Source: Escallonia rubra (Eukaryota > Streptophyta > Magnoliopsida > Escalloniales > Escalloniaceae). From it: a stretch of DNA of 64,000 bases. Position numbers and translations under genes: made by a program. Shown piece after piece: positions 43,020 to 53,155 of this stretch. Each line of letters opens with the position of its first letter. The stretch's first letter is position 1. Location: NCBI GenBank assembly GCA_033065855.1, contig JAVXUO010000284.1:124001-188000 (forward strand), read 5' to 3'. The notes under the pieces are model-generated. The model worked only from the letters and a program-made list of their open reading frames with translations, did no database searches and was not told the origin of the DNA.

Positions 43020-43165
43020 GACCCCCTTGGGGTGGCCGACCCCCTTACAAAGTGGGTGGCCGACCCCCTTCTTAGGGGGGTGGCCGACCCCCTTCTCAGG
43101 GGGGTGGCCGACCCCCTTCTCAGGGGGGTGGCCGACCCCCTTCTCAGGGGGGTGGCCGACCCCTC
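43020..43165. repeat. 24-bp tandem array
   Basis: Six units of CCTTCTCAGGGGGGTGGCC plus GACCC. Same period and core as 10378-10500. Confidence 0.92.
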
Positions 43166-43538
43166 GGGGGGAATACACTTTCGATCGCCGCCTGAATGCT
43201 TAAGGCGTGGAACGCTTTGACCGAGCAACGATGTTGAGCATCGGAGCGTTTTGACCGAGCAATGATGTTGAGCATGTTTGACTGCCGAGCGGGTGACGTG
43301 TCGCGCCACTAGGATCTCGTAGCGGGCCCCGGGGTGCGGTCCAGAATAGGTTGTGAACAACCTTTTACTCATTTCATAACTTCTCGTTTCTTCAAGTGTT
43401 TGTTGAGAGAGGGTGGAGTTGTTTGGAGGCTTTGTTCAAATGAGATTTTCCAAAGTGTTCGAAGGTTCTTCTCTTTCAAGTAAGCTTCAAACTTGTTTTC
43501 AAATTTTCTTTTGAAATATCTTGTTTTGATATGAAATT

Positions 43539-44468
43539 ATGTCCAACTTAGATGAAGAAAGTGTTTTTGAGCCTAATGTTCAAGGCGTTAGGATAGAGCC
43601 TACCTTTGATCCTTTATTTTTAGAAACCGGAGTTCCCTTAGTTCCTTTCCAAAAGTCAAAAGGGATCTCTGCTAGGGAAGTTTTAAGGGAGAGTGCTCAG
43701 TCTCTTAAGCCCTTTGACACGCACACTCTTAGAAGCAAGCTAAGCAGTTACGATTTGAAACTTCTCCGTGAGTGCTGCGAAATTCCGCCGACTATAAAAC
43801 TCAGGCTCCCCGATGAGAATGAATCGGCCAACATGACGACATTAGATGAGATTGGAGTTTATTGGGATATGTTCATCAATGGTTTTAGGGTTCCCCTTCA
43901 TCCTTTCTTCATCAGAGTTTTGAAAGTCTACGGCCTTGCACCGGGCCAATTTTCTCCTCATGCATGGCGCTTCATGAGTTTCTTTATCTATCAGTGCCAT
44001 ACGTTAGGTTTAAACCCTAGGGTTCGTGTGTTCAGATGGTTTTTTACTATTTGTGCGATAACTAAGCAGGTAGGTTGGCACTTTTTGAGTCGGCGCTCGA
44101 AGGCCGAAGCCAACCTATTTCCGCATCCACCGTCATCAAATCACCATTTGAAGGAAAGATATTTGTTTGCTAGATTGCCTAAGTCTCAAAGGAGGGAAGT
44201 CAATAGTGTGTGGCTCCCTGAGTGCGAGACTAAAGCCTGTAACAAATTAAAATAAACGGATCTGACGGAGACTGTCCTTGAACACATTGGGAAGCTTAAG
44301 CGGGCTGAGCCTTTAGAGTCCAGGTATCCTTTGAGTAATGATCAGCTCCGCGAGTGCGGTATCATCTACCCTCTTGAGCCCCAAGGTCTTTTTGACGAGG
44401 AAGATGAAGAAGAAAAGGAAGAGGAAGAAGGCAAAAATGATCCTGGTAAAGCTCTTACCAAACCTTAA
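43539..44468 (+). pseudogene. Antisense gene of the gypsy element, part 1 (Transposase_28-like domain)
   Basis: The frame from ATG 43539 includes VPLHPFFIRVLKVYGLAPGQ, SPHAWRFMSFFIYQCHTLGL and the RVFRWFFTI stretch. These match the plant domain called putative gypsy-type transposon (Transposase_28, PF04195), found in antisense ORFs of Tat elements. A single TAA at 44253-44255 interrupts it. The same frame continues with a natural-looking acidic Glu-rich tail to 44468. The role of this protein in the retrotransposon life cycle is unknown. It is read opposite to gag-pol and converges on it. Assignment is from remembered domain features. Confidence 0.75.
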
Positions 44469-44519
44469 GTTTGTCTAATCATGAATGGTAATCTTACTTG
44501 TGTTTTATGTGCATAAAAC

Positions 44520-45632
44520 ATGTCGTCACAAGCGCAAGGAGATCAACCATTGTTTAACGCCCAAGGAGTTTTGGGGGATATAATCCCTGATGAGCTAGCC
44601 TCGATTCATGGAGTCGAGGAGGAGGAGATGCAAGACTTGGACTTTGGTGCTTTGGTTTCTGGGGGTCAGCCGAAGGCGACGGATACTCAAACCGAAAACT
44701 TTGTCTTGGGCTTGAGTTCAGTGGACAAGGGCAAGGAGACTTCCAAGAAACGAAAGGTCTCTAGTAAGGCTGGGAGCAGAGCTACGTCATCTTATGTTCG
44801 TCCTGATACTCCGCATCGTCCTGCCTGGGGAGTGTCCATTGATGAGTCCGTGTTTAAGTCTCCTCGCACGGCATGGGATTGGTCTAGCCACGCAATTATT
44901 CCCATGGATAGGAAGACGCTGTCAGGCTATGGCATCACGGAGACGGCCAATGGGATGGTCCAGCTAATGTCGCAGGTTTACTTCTTCTTATCTTTCTTCT
45001 TTTTTTGAGAGTTTTGTTATTTCATTCTAACTCTTTGTTGTATAGGCTATGGCGCAAGTGCAGATCGGCGCCGAGAAGCTGATTGATGCAGATAAGGTTT
45101 TGGATGAGGAGAAGAAGAATGTGATGATTGAGAACAACTTTCGCAGGGAGGCAGAGAAGAAAGTTGAAGACTTGAGCAAGAAGGTTGATCGCCTGGAGTT
45201 GTCTAATGCCGGGCAGAATACTCAGACCGTGGATTTGGAGGCCGAGAAGTCCACGGCGGGGTTTCAAGCTGTGCAACTGTTTAAGAGGTCTAAGGTTTTC
45301 TTAGATCAGCGTCTTCGTGACTCCAAAGGGGCGCTTGTGCATGGCTATAATGAATGCAAGAATGATGTCTGCAAGGATCATCCTGAGCTTGACCTGAGTA
45401 TTTACGAGCACAAGTTCGGGCGAGAGGTTGCTTCAGAGATCGAGCGTCGGGCCGAAGAGCTTGACGTAAAAAAGCTGCTAGTTCTCGCGCGCTCACCAGT
45501 CCCTCTGCGAGTCGTAGTGTAGGTGCTTCGGGGTCAGTGTCTGTGACTGCTTCAAGGCCCCCATTGCCTCAGGCTGGAGGTCGCTCCCAAGAGGTAGAAG
45601 TACCCAGAGACGTTGCGGAGCAGGATGATTAG
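44520..45632 (+). pseudogene. Antisense gene of the gypsy element, part 2 (intron-containing, coiled coil)
   Basis: Exon 44520-44975 is Ser/Lys-rich with an NLS-like KKRKVSSK stretch. It is followed by an intron 44976-45045 (GT...TTGTATAG, pyrimidine-rich) that joins in phase 0 to 45046 onward, an exon with heptad-like charged repeats from MAQVQIGAEKLI to EELDVKK that should form a coiled coil. The frame given by the first exon ends at 45522. A shift of one base near 45480 would lead into a Ser/Pro-rich tail ending EQDD at 45632, so a frameshift is likely. A splice-competent intron is strong evidence that the plus strand is, or was, a real transcript. The function is unknown. Confidence 0.7.
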
Positions 45633-46003
45633 AATAGACTTTTGCTTTGTCTACTAGATTTTAGTCCTTGTAGCATCTTTTGAGATTCATTTTGCTGCTT
45701 CAGGGCTTTTAATGTTTAAGATCTTTGACTCTTTGAAGTTCTACTTTGGCATTCTTGCTTTGCAAAGTAAATATGTGAAATCTTTTTCCATTTCTGACGA
45801 ATAAGGATACATTAATGGAAAAGAAACTTTGGGCTGCTAGGCTGCACGAAGCCGTAGAGCCGATTCTAAAAAAATAAACTAAAGACTACTAGGCTGTATA
45901 AAGTCGTAGAGTCCTAAGCAATAAAAAGAAACAATCCCGAGCATGAGCAAGATATAGTAAATGAATGAAAACAATCAGAGGTGCAGGGGCCCCTCGGTCT
46001 TGC

Positions 46004-47347
46004 TCATGCATAATAGCGCCTTAGGTTAGCTACATTCCACGTCCGTGGTATGGCTCTTTCATCGATGTGTTCTAAGTGATAGGCGCCTGGGCCTGCTAGC
46101 TTGACCACTTTATAAGAACCTTCCCAGTTTGGTGCTAACTTGCCAACTGCCTCACGCGGAGTTGAAGCCTCGATACGGCGCAAGACGAGGTCTCCTACTC
46201 AGAATGCGCGATGTCTGACTCGCTTGTCATAAAATCTGGATACTCGATGCTTGTAGGCTGCAAGTCGCACTGCCGCTTGTTCACGACGCTCGTCAAGGAG
46301 GTCAAGGTTAGCTTGGAGATCTTCTTCATTTTGGATAGGGTCGTTAGTTGTTAGTCGAAAGGACGGAAACCCTACCTCAACGGGGATGATGGCGTCTGTT
46401 CCAAATGATAAACTGAAGGGGGTCTCGCCCGTAGAGGTCCTCGTCGTCATATTATAAGCCCAGAGGATTTTGGGTAATTCGTCTACCCATAGTCCTTTCG
46501 CGCCGTCCAGCTTCTTCTTTATTCCTTGAAGAAGGGTACGATTCGTAACTTCAGTTTGCCCATTCGTTTGTGGGTGTGCCACAGAAGTGAAGTGTTGCTC
46601 AATGCTTAAGTTGGTACAAAACATTCGAAAGGTGGCGCTGTCAAACTGTTTCCCATTGTCAGTGATGAGCACGCGCGGGATTTCAAAGCGACAAACCACG
46701 GCACGCCAAAAGAAATCTTCACATTTCTTTTCAGAGATTATAGCCAAGGCCTCGGCTTCCACCCATTTAGTGAAGTATTCTACGACCACAATTATAAATC
46801 GTCGTTGAGCTGTAGCCGGAGGGAAAGGGCCCATGATGTCCATTCCCTACATTGCAAATGGTATGGGATAACTTATCGATGATAGGGGACTTGGTGGCTG
46901 CCTGGGGACCGAGGAGAAACGTTGGCAAGCATCGCATTTCTTCGTATAGTCTAAGGCATCACGGTGAATGGTCGGCCAGTAATACCCTTGGCGGAGAATT
47001 TTGTGCGCTAGAGCATGTCCTCCCAAGTGTTGTTCGCATATCCCTTCGTGGACTTCCCGTAGGGCATATTCGGATTCAGTCGGGGTGAGACAACGAAGGT
47101 AAGGAAGAGTGAAAGATCGTTTGTATAACACGTTTTCCACAATGGCGTATCGAGCCGAGCGGTGGATTATGTTCATGGCTTGCTTCCAGTTGGCAGGTAC
47201 TGTGTCGTCCTGAAGGTAGGCCTTGATGGGATCAATCCATGATGGCTCATGCTCGGTATGCATAACTTCCTTTGCAGCGATGCTCGGTTCATGCAAGAGT
47301 TCCAGATGGATTGTGCGACCGAAACCTAAGGGATCGAGAGAGGCCAA
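46004..47347 (-). pseudogene. Integrase of the gypsy element, interrupted by stops
   Basis: The zinc-binding N-terminus is visible (EVHEGICEQHLGGHALAHKI with KKCDACQRF: H...H...C-x2-C). The DDE core follows: Asp in MDIMGPFPP, Asp in ITDNGKQFD and Glu in NGQTEVTNRTLLQG. The C-terminal part (VGDLVLRR, LAPNWEGSYKV, RTWNVANLRRYYA) ends at 46004. Two in-frame stops break it: TAG at 46847-46849, where relatives have Trp before GMDI, and TGA at 46199-46201, where relatives have Arg. The enzyme inserts element cDNA into chromosomes. This copy is non-functional as read. Confidence 0.9.
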
Positions 47348-47973
47348 CCTTGAGAGTGCGTCTGCGGAAGTATTGTCTTCTCTGCGAATTTGCGTAATTC
47401 TGAATAGAGCGAATGTATTGTAATCTCTTTCGCTTTATGCAGGTAATCGGCCATTTTTGGGTCTCTTGCTTCATATTCTCCTAGCATTTGCTTCACGACG
47501 AGTGCCGAGTCACTGAAAGCATGGAGAGATACTGCGCACATTGCACATGCCAGATGCATGCCTGCTACCAAAGTTTCATATTTTGCTTCATTGTTGGAAG
47601 CCTGGAAATCGAAGCGAAGAGCATATTCTACGGTTAGGCCATCGGGTCCGTTGAGGATTAATCCAGCTCCACTTCCGCTTGCGTTTGACGATCCATCAAC
47701 ATAGAGCGTCCATGTAAACATCCCAGTTTGGTCGGGGAGGAGAGGTTTTTCGACCTCAATGAGAGGCTCTTCGACTTCAATGGGAAGTGTGCACTCGACT
47801 ATGAAATCGGCCAGGGCCTGCCCTTTGATTGAGGGTTGAGGTTTATAACATATGTCGAACTCGCCTAACTCGATCGACCAGGGAACGAGGCGACCAGAAA
47901 GGTCTGGCTTGTGTAATATCCGCCTAAGCGGTTTGTCGGTGAGCACAATGATTGTGTGAGACTGAAAATACGG
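47326..47973 (-). pseudogene. RNase H region of the gypsy polyprotein
   Basis: LTDKPLRRILHKPDLSGRLV, the tether/connection region, is followed by the RNase H core beginning YVDGSSNASGSGAGLIL (first catalytic Asp), with NNEAKYETLVAGMHLA (Glu) and HAFSDSALVVKQM (Asp). A TGA at 47974-47976 separates it from RT. A frameshift near 47410-47430 separates it from integrase: the sequence for the ADALSRLASLDP linker lies in another frame. Confidence 0.88.
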
Positions 47974-49158
47974 TCAACGCTTTCTAGCAGCGTTTAGCAG
48001 GGCAAATGCCAATTTTTTTGCATTGGGATACCTCTGTTCGGCTCCCTGAAGGATCTTGCTCACATAATAAATGGGGAGCTGCTGACCATCTTGCTCTCTG
48101 ACTAGGATCGCGCTGACCGCAGACTCAGCAACGACCAAATAGAGGAAGAGGTCTTCTCCCATGACAGGTTTGGAGAGAAGTGGTGGCGATGCTAGGTATT
48201 CCTTCAATTCGTCAAAGGATGTTTGACACTCAGCCGTCCATTCAAAATTTTTAATGTTTTTCAATGCCTTGAAGAATGGCAAACAACGCTCGGCCGATCT
48301 GGAGAGGAATTTGCTAAGGGCAGCGATTCGTCCTGTCAGGATCTGTATTTCCTTGACACGCCTGGGTGCCATCATTTCCTGGATGGCTTTGATTTTCTCA
48401 GGGTTAGCTTCAATTCCCCTTTCTGAGACCATAAACCCGAGAAATTTGCCAGATGATACCCCAAAGGCACACTTAGTGGGATTAAGGCGCATACGAAATT
48501 CTCGAAGGAGATTAAAGCATTGCTGAAGGTCGACTATGTGTTCTTCAGCTCAAAGGCTTTTGACGAGCATGTCGTCTACATAAACTTCCATGCTTTTTCC
48601 TATGAGGGGTTTGAAGATTTTGTCGACTAACCTTTGATAAGTAGCGCCTGCATTTTTTAAGCCGAATGGCATGACTTTATAGCAGAATAGGCCTTGATCT
48701 GTGACGAAAGCTGTCTTGGCTATGTCGTCTTCGTGCATGCGAATCTGGTTGTAGCCGGAGAATGCATCCATGAAGCTGAGGAGTTGATGACCCAACGTGG
48801 CATCAATCAGTGTGTCGATGCGCGGCAGCGGATAGCTATCTTTCGGGCAAGCTTTGTTCAAATCGGTGTAGTCAATACAAATCCTCCACTTGCCCGTTTC
48901 GCCTTTTGGCACCATGACGACGTTGGCTACCCAGTCGGGGTAGTCGATTTCTTGGATGAAGTCAGCATCTAGGAGTTTATCAACTTCCTTCTTGATTATC
49001 ACTTGCCGCTCTGGTGCGAAGGGTCGCTTCTTTTGCTTAACGGGCTTGCATACGGGATTGACTGAAAGTCGATGTGTGATTACGGATGGGTCTATACCTG
49101 GCATGTCGGCCGCGCTCCACGCGAAGAGGTCCATGTTGGATCGAAGGAAAGAGATCAA
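47974..49158 (-). pseudogene. Reverse transcriptase of the gypsy polyprotein, interrupted
   Basis: RT fingers and palm are readable: SRLSV-type entry, KRPFAPERQ, the WRICIDYTDLNKACPKD motif, FMDAFSGYNQI, PFGLKNAGATYQR and the catalytic YVDDMLVKS. A TGA (48550-48552) follows, where relatives have Arg. RT then continues with TKCAFGVSSGKFLGFMVSERG and the thumb. An in-frame TAG (49159-49161) separates it from protease. Confidence 0.92.
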
Positions 49159-49947
49159 CTATTCTCGAATTGCCGGCTCTAGCATAGAGCCAATCCTTAC
49201 GTGTCGTTCATTATCTCCTTCTACGAGTGGTATTGAGATAAGAGCTTCCACAGGCTTTGCGTGCCTTAGCGCCTTCTCATCGCGCTGATCATCAATCGAT
49301 AGGGTTTCTTCAACTCTGCAAGAGGCTATGTAGCATCTTCGAGCAAGGGTCTGATCGCCTTTTATGAAACCAACTCCTGCTGGGGTGGGGAATTTCATGA
49401 CAAGGTGGTAGGTCGAAGCTACTGCTTGTAGCTTGTTAAGGCATGTGCGGCCCAAAATCCCGTTATACGAAAACTTGACCTTGGCAATGAGGAAATTAAG
49501 TGTATGGACTGCCTGTTGAGGTGCTTCCCCAACGACAACGGTGAGAGAAGCAATTCCTTTCACTGGGGCGGAGGCACCTGTAAAGCCATATAAAGGAGAT
49601 GATATTGGCTTTACCCTATCATCAGAAATCCCCATCTGATTAAACGCATCTTCGAAGATAATATCGGCTGAACTCCCTATGTCGACCAACATGCGTTTAA
49701 CTTGGAAAGCATCTATGCGCAGAGTGATGACTAAATCATCATCTTGTGGCAGACTTATTCCGTCGAGATCTGCGTCATTGAATTCCAAAGAAGTGGATGC
49801 TCTCGACCGCTTGGCTGGTCCTTGCGTTAGATTAACTTTCCGTGTGTAGGCCTTTCGGGAAGAGCCGGACAGTCCTTCAGCACTCGGTCCTCCGGAAATG
49901 GTGTTTATCACCGGGGGATCTTTTGGTAACGTCTTTTCTGTTCTCCG
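49159..49947 (-). pseudogene. Aspartic protease region of the gypsy polyprotein
   Basis: A retropepsin-like domain around RMLVDIGSSADIIFEDAFNQ. The flap and C-terminal part (YNGILGRTCLNKLQAVAST) are typical of Ty3-gypsy proteases. The active-site triad reads D-I-G instead of D-T/S-G, which may impair cleavage. It is in the same frame as gag but separated by TAG at 49948-49950. Most relatives have one continuous gag-pol frame. Confidence 0.88.
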
Positions 49948-51513
49948 CTAGTATCTTCTTCCATTTTGTTGTCGATCATTGGCCTTGATGAATTGTTTGA
50001 GATGTCTTTTGGCTATGAGGTTTTCAATTTCACGCTGAAGCACCTTGCATTCATCGGTTGTATGCCCGTGATCTTTATGGAAGTGACAATATAGTTGGGA
50101 GTCTCTTTTGTCGACCGGTCCTCTCATAGGTTTTGTCCATTTGAGGATGCTTTGGCTCTTGATCTGGTTTAGGATGTGCCCCCGGGGAGTATTGAGTGGG
50201 GTAAACGACTTGGGGAGTATTGCCCTTGAGCGCTTGGCGTCGTTTGAATTTCCCTCTTCGGGACGATCTTGTCTTTTGTGTCCAGTTTGCGCTTCTTTGT
50301 GTTGTGAGGTTGTTGAATCTTCTTCAGCCCAAAGATACTTTTCCACCCTGTCAAGGAGGTCCGTCATGTTTTCTGGCGGACGCTTGTTTAACGAGAAACG
50401 TAAGGGTGTGCTTGGTCTCACTCCTCTGGCCATTGCCGCGAATGTAACCCCTGGGTCCAAATGGTCAATGAGAAGTTTCTCGGAGTTAAAGCGGGCATAA
50501 TATGACTTTAATGATTCCTTTGGCCCCTGGACTATTCGAAAAAGAGCCGAGGAATTCTTCCTTTGCACACAGCTTGTGAGGAAATTCCTCCGAAAAGATT
50601 CAGCTAATTGAGCCCAGCATGAAATGGAGCGAGGTGTCAGGTCTTGGAACCACACATGCACGGCTCCTTTCAGCGTCATAGGAAATGCTCTGCACATGAT
50701 CTGGTCAGGGACCAAATGCAAATTCATGCCCGAGGTAAAACGAGCCAGGTGCTCCATTAGATCTCTTTTACCATCATATGATTCACATGGAGGCATTTTG
50801 AAGTTGGAGGGAACCGGGAAGAGATCAACTTCGTCTACGAACGGTCGTCCAATGATGATTGGAGCGTTGGAATAGCGCTCTGCCCGGTGATCACCAGGAT
50901 TGTTCCTGGTGGATTGAGCTTCGCAGTAGCTATCTTCGTGTCTCTTGGATCTTGGGTTGCGCCGCTCGTTATCAAAATATTCATCTTCTAATTTTATCAC
51001 CTGCTGGTTATTATGTACCCCGTCTCGTACTTTAGGGCGACTTGGTCCCTCATGGAAAGTCAATCGCTGACGGACAGATTGCCTCTGCGCGTCAGTTATT
51101 GGCTTTGCCTTAAGAGGCCGAGGAGGCTCTAGTTGCAAATGTGGGTTTTCAATGGCGGCTTGCAACTTTTCGATGGATCGTTGCATTGTTTGAATGACAG
51201 CAAGTAGATCATCTTGGTGGTTGTCAGTAGGTGTAATGATATTGGTGTGAGCAACCGTAGTGACTCTGACAGTTGGAGGTTCAGATGGACCAGCCGGGTT
51301 CTGTGGAGTTGAGGCAAGGTTCGTGGGAAGGGGCGCGGCCATGGCAGTTGCCAGTGCTGCCGTTGTGACTATAGGGGTTTCCATCACCGCTTTCCCACGA
51401 TCTGCCGGTCGGGAGGTAACTCCACCACGAGTAAGGTCGCAGAGCAGGGTTGATGGCGAGCTTGACGCGAGTGCGCCATCTTGCGGAATTTGGGGATGAG
51501 GATTTTGAGTCAT
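49948..51513 (-). CDS. Gag of the gypsy element, 521 aa
   Basis: Starts 40 bp inside the 5' LTR at MTQNPHPQIPQ. After a Pro/Thr-rich N-terminus comes the retrotransposon gag (capsid) domain, FTSGMNLHLVPDQIMCRAFP and VHVWFQDLTPRSI to VRPSTPLRFSL. A zinc-binding C-x2-H-x5-H-x4-C stretch follows, YCHFHKDHGHTTDECKVLQ, in the form usual for Tat elements. This is the only uninterrupted domain of the element. It ends at a TAG that lies in frame with protease and is probably a secondary nonsense change, not a programmed stop. Confidence 0.92.
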   Translation of the reverse strand: MTQNPHPQIPQDGALASSSPSTLLCDLTRGGVTSRPADRGKAVMETPIVTTAALATAMAAPLPTNLASTPQNPAGPSEPPTVRVTTVAHTNIITPTDNHQDDLLAVIQTMQRSIEKLQAAIENPHLQLEPPRPLKAKPITDAQRQSVRQRLTFHEGPSRPKVRDGVHNNQQVIKLEDEYFDNERRNPRSKRHEDSYCEAQSTRNNPGDHRAERYSNAPIIIGRPFVDEVDLFPVPSNFKMPPCESYDGKRDLMEHLARFTSGMNLHLVPDQIMCRAFPMTLKGAVHVWFQDLTPRSISCWAQLAESFRRNFLTSCVQRKNSSALFRIVQGPKESLKSYYARFNSEKLLIDHLDPGVTFAAMARGVRPSTPLRFSLNKRPPENMTDLLDRVEKYLWAEEDSTTSQHKEAQTGHKRQDRPEEGNSNDAKRSRAILPKSFTPLNTPRGHILNQIKSQSILKWTKPMRGPVDKRDSQLYCHFHKDHGHTTDECKVLQREIENLIAKRHLKQFIKANDRQQNGRRY

Positions 51514-51525
51514 GGTCTATTTACG

Positions 51526-51553
51526 AATTTTGGTCCCACGGATGGCACCAAAA
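51526..51553 (-). other. Primer-binding region next to the 5' LTR
   Basis: On the minus strand the 5' LTR end (...CCACAACA) is followed by TTTTGGTGCCATCCGTGGGA, which resembles the primer-binding segment reported for Tat elements. The tRNA used cannot be named from memory. Confidence 0.55.
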
Positions 51554-51988
51554 TGTTGTGGATGAAATCCGGAACCTGATTCGCAAATAGACCTGCGCAA
51601 CAAAAAGACAACACCGGTTACTTGCCGGAGAGATTTCCGGCGGGAAATCTCTGATGCTTAAGTCAGGAAATGCTTAAGATGGATTTAGTGTAAACTCAGA
51701 TTAAGTTACTTACCTCACATTGTTCTTCTTCTTTCCCTTTTGTAGAGTCCACCCTACTTAGTGGTTAGTTATCCTCCCTTTAACTCGGGAGTTACCAGTC
51801 TAATGAGGGGTCATTCCTCTTGATGGGCAGTTACCGCTATTAAGTAGGGTGTATTGCCATGATGGGTAAGAAGTGGGAAGGCGGGGGGTTATTACTCTCT
51901 ACTTCAAAATTAAGGAAGTAGCAGTTTTGAGCGTACCAGATTGTGACACGTGTCACAATCTCTCAGATGTTATTTTCTTTCCATATCA
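51554..51988 (-). repeat. 5' LTR of the gypsy element
   Basis: 435 bp, TGTTGTGGATG to CATATCA on the plus strand, about 96.5% identical to 40331-40765 by eye. GTAAT follows at 51989-51993. Confidence 0.95.
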
Positions 51989-51993
51989 GTAAT

Positions 51994-53005
51994 GAACGTT
52001 ATGATTCATGACTTGGTGTTCTTACAAATTTAGTGTTCAGTTTTACTTAGTTGGACTACATTAGTATTTTTCGATTTTGGCACTTCGGTGGTTTGTAGTC
52101 ATGTTCAACTTGTTAAGCTCGCAGCTAGGGGTGAGCACGGTTCGGTTGGTTCGGTTTGGAGGCTGAATACCAAACCAAACCGACCAACCTCGGTTTGGGG
52201 AAAAAAAAACCGAGCCGTAGTTGAACGGTTTGGTTTCAATGGTTCGGTTTCTGCGGATTGGACGGATTGAACGGTTCGATTTGGACGGTTTAATCGGTTT
52301 GGGCCAAATTCAATTTTGGACAAGTTTAGGCCTAAAAATTAATAACTTATACATACTAATAAGCTCAAAAAAAAACTGAATTTTATATCTTAATTATTAA
52401 AACTTAGTAAGATGTAGGTGACGAATGAAAAATGTTTGTTACGTTAAGAGATTTAGGGTTTATCATATTTTATATGAGTGGCTAAATAACTAGGGCTAGT
52501 AAAAAAATAACTAGAATTAGGTAAAAATATAAATATGTTATATTATTATTATTATATACGGTTGGTTCGGTTTATGCGGTTTCAAAAAAATCCGAACCGA
52601 ACCGACCGAACCGAATGTACGGTTTGAGAGAAAAAAAAAAAAATAAACCGATTGATTTTTAAATCGGTTTGAAAATATACGGATTGGTTGGTTCGGTTTT
52701 CACGGTTGGATCGATTTCAACGGTTTAAATGCTCACCCCTACTTGCAGCTGTTAAACTTCTTATATCACAGTCGGAGTCATGCTTGATTACTTTGATTTT
52801 TGGGCCTGGTAGTCATGATTTAATTGACAATAACATCATCTATCAATGGTATCTACTCCACGCTGTAAATTACACAGTTTTCTACTTTTGATGTCCAGAA
52901 AGGTGGAAGAGATGCATAATGTTTGTCATTAATTAGTTCCACACTAAAATTAAGTTGGTTAAGTGAACACTGCGATGGTAGATATCTTGCTGCCAGATCG
53001 CATAT
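51994..53005. other. Host flank of the gypsy insertion, with a short direct duplication
   Basis: 52945-53005 (GGTTAAGTGAACACTGCGAT ... CCAGATCGCATA) closely repeats 40262-40325 on the other side of the gypsy element. The original ~1-kb tract is therefore bounded by direct copies of a ~65-bp sequence. No coding sequence was recognised. Confidence 0.65.
52126..52741. mobile_element. Non-autonomous hAT-type element, 616 bp
   Basis: Ends TAGGGGTGAGCACGGTTCG and, reverse-complemented at the right, TAGGGGTGAGCATTTAAAC. 8-bp duplications CTCGCAGC / CTTGCAGC lie at 52118-52125 and 52742-52749. The interior is full of CGGTTTGG / CCAAACCG motifs in both orientations, likely subterminal binding repeats. 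No transposase. Confidence 0.88.
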
Positions 53006-53150
53006 CTATATAATATATAATAAGCGAAGCGAGGAAGACATTGATAACTTCTTTGCGCGACACATCATCGCTTTTTTTTATGACACGTCATCATATCGTT
53101 ATTTTAAGATTAATTAACTTCTAGATTAGTAAGTCTTATTTTATTTAAAA
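53006..53150 (+). mobile_element. Helitron 5'-end fragment
   Basis: TCTATATAATATATAATAAG onward matches the first ~150 bp of the Helitron at 28325 (AGCGAAGC, CTTTGCGCGACACATCATC, TTAAGATTAATTAACTTCTA). Homology stops near 53150 and no CTAG end was found, so it is a truncated relative of the same family. Confidence 0.8.
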
Positions 53151-53155
53151 GCCAG

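Larger units (their letters stand above)
41591..43538. other. Non-coding upstream region of the antisense gene
   Basis: A GC-rich tract between the 40-bp array and the plus-strand gene. It contains CTATATAAAGGGGG (41732, TATA-like), CACTATATATAGGC (42090, also TATA-like), a ~65-bp array (42540-42870) and a 24-bp array (43020-43165). 41757-43350 is related to 8815-10672. It is likely the promoter and leader of the plus-strand gene. Open frames here follow the repeats and are not genes. Confidence 0.55.
40331..51988 (-). mobile_element. Complete Tat/Retand-like Ty3-gypsy retrotransposon, 11,658 bp
   Basis: Two 435-bp LTRs with TG...CA ends are bordered by the 5-bp duplication GTAAT (40326-40330, 51989-51993). 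Coding order on the minus strand is gag, protease, RT, RNase H, integrase, the Ty3-gypsy order. Between integrase and the 3' LTR lies over 5 kb with a plus-strand gene and three tandem arrays, the layout described for Retand and other Tat elements. The LTRs differ at about 15 positions by eye (~3.4%). Pol carries several stops and a frameshift, so this copy is not autonomous. Confidence 0.95.

Noticed and set aside
42663..43372. Pro/Gly-rich ORFs on both strands
   Set aside because: They arise from the 65-bp and 24-bp arrays.
49948..49950. Programmed gag stop (readthrough) in the gypsy element
   Set aside because: The frame simply continues into protease, five other lesions exist, and relatives usually have a continuous gag-pol; a nonsense change is simpler.
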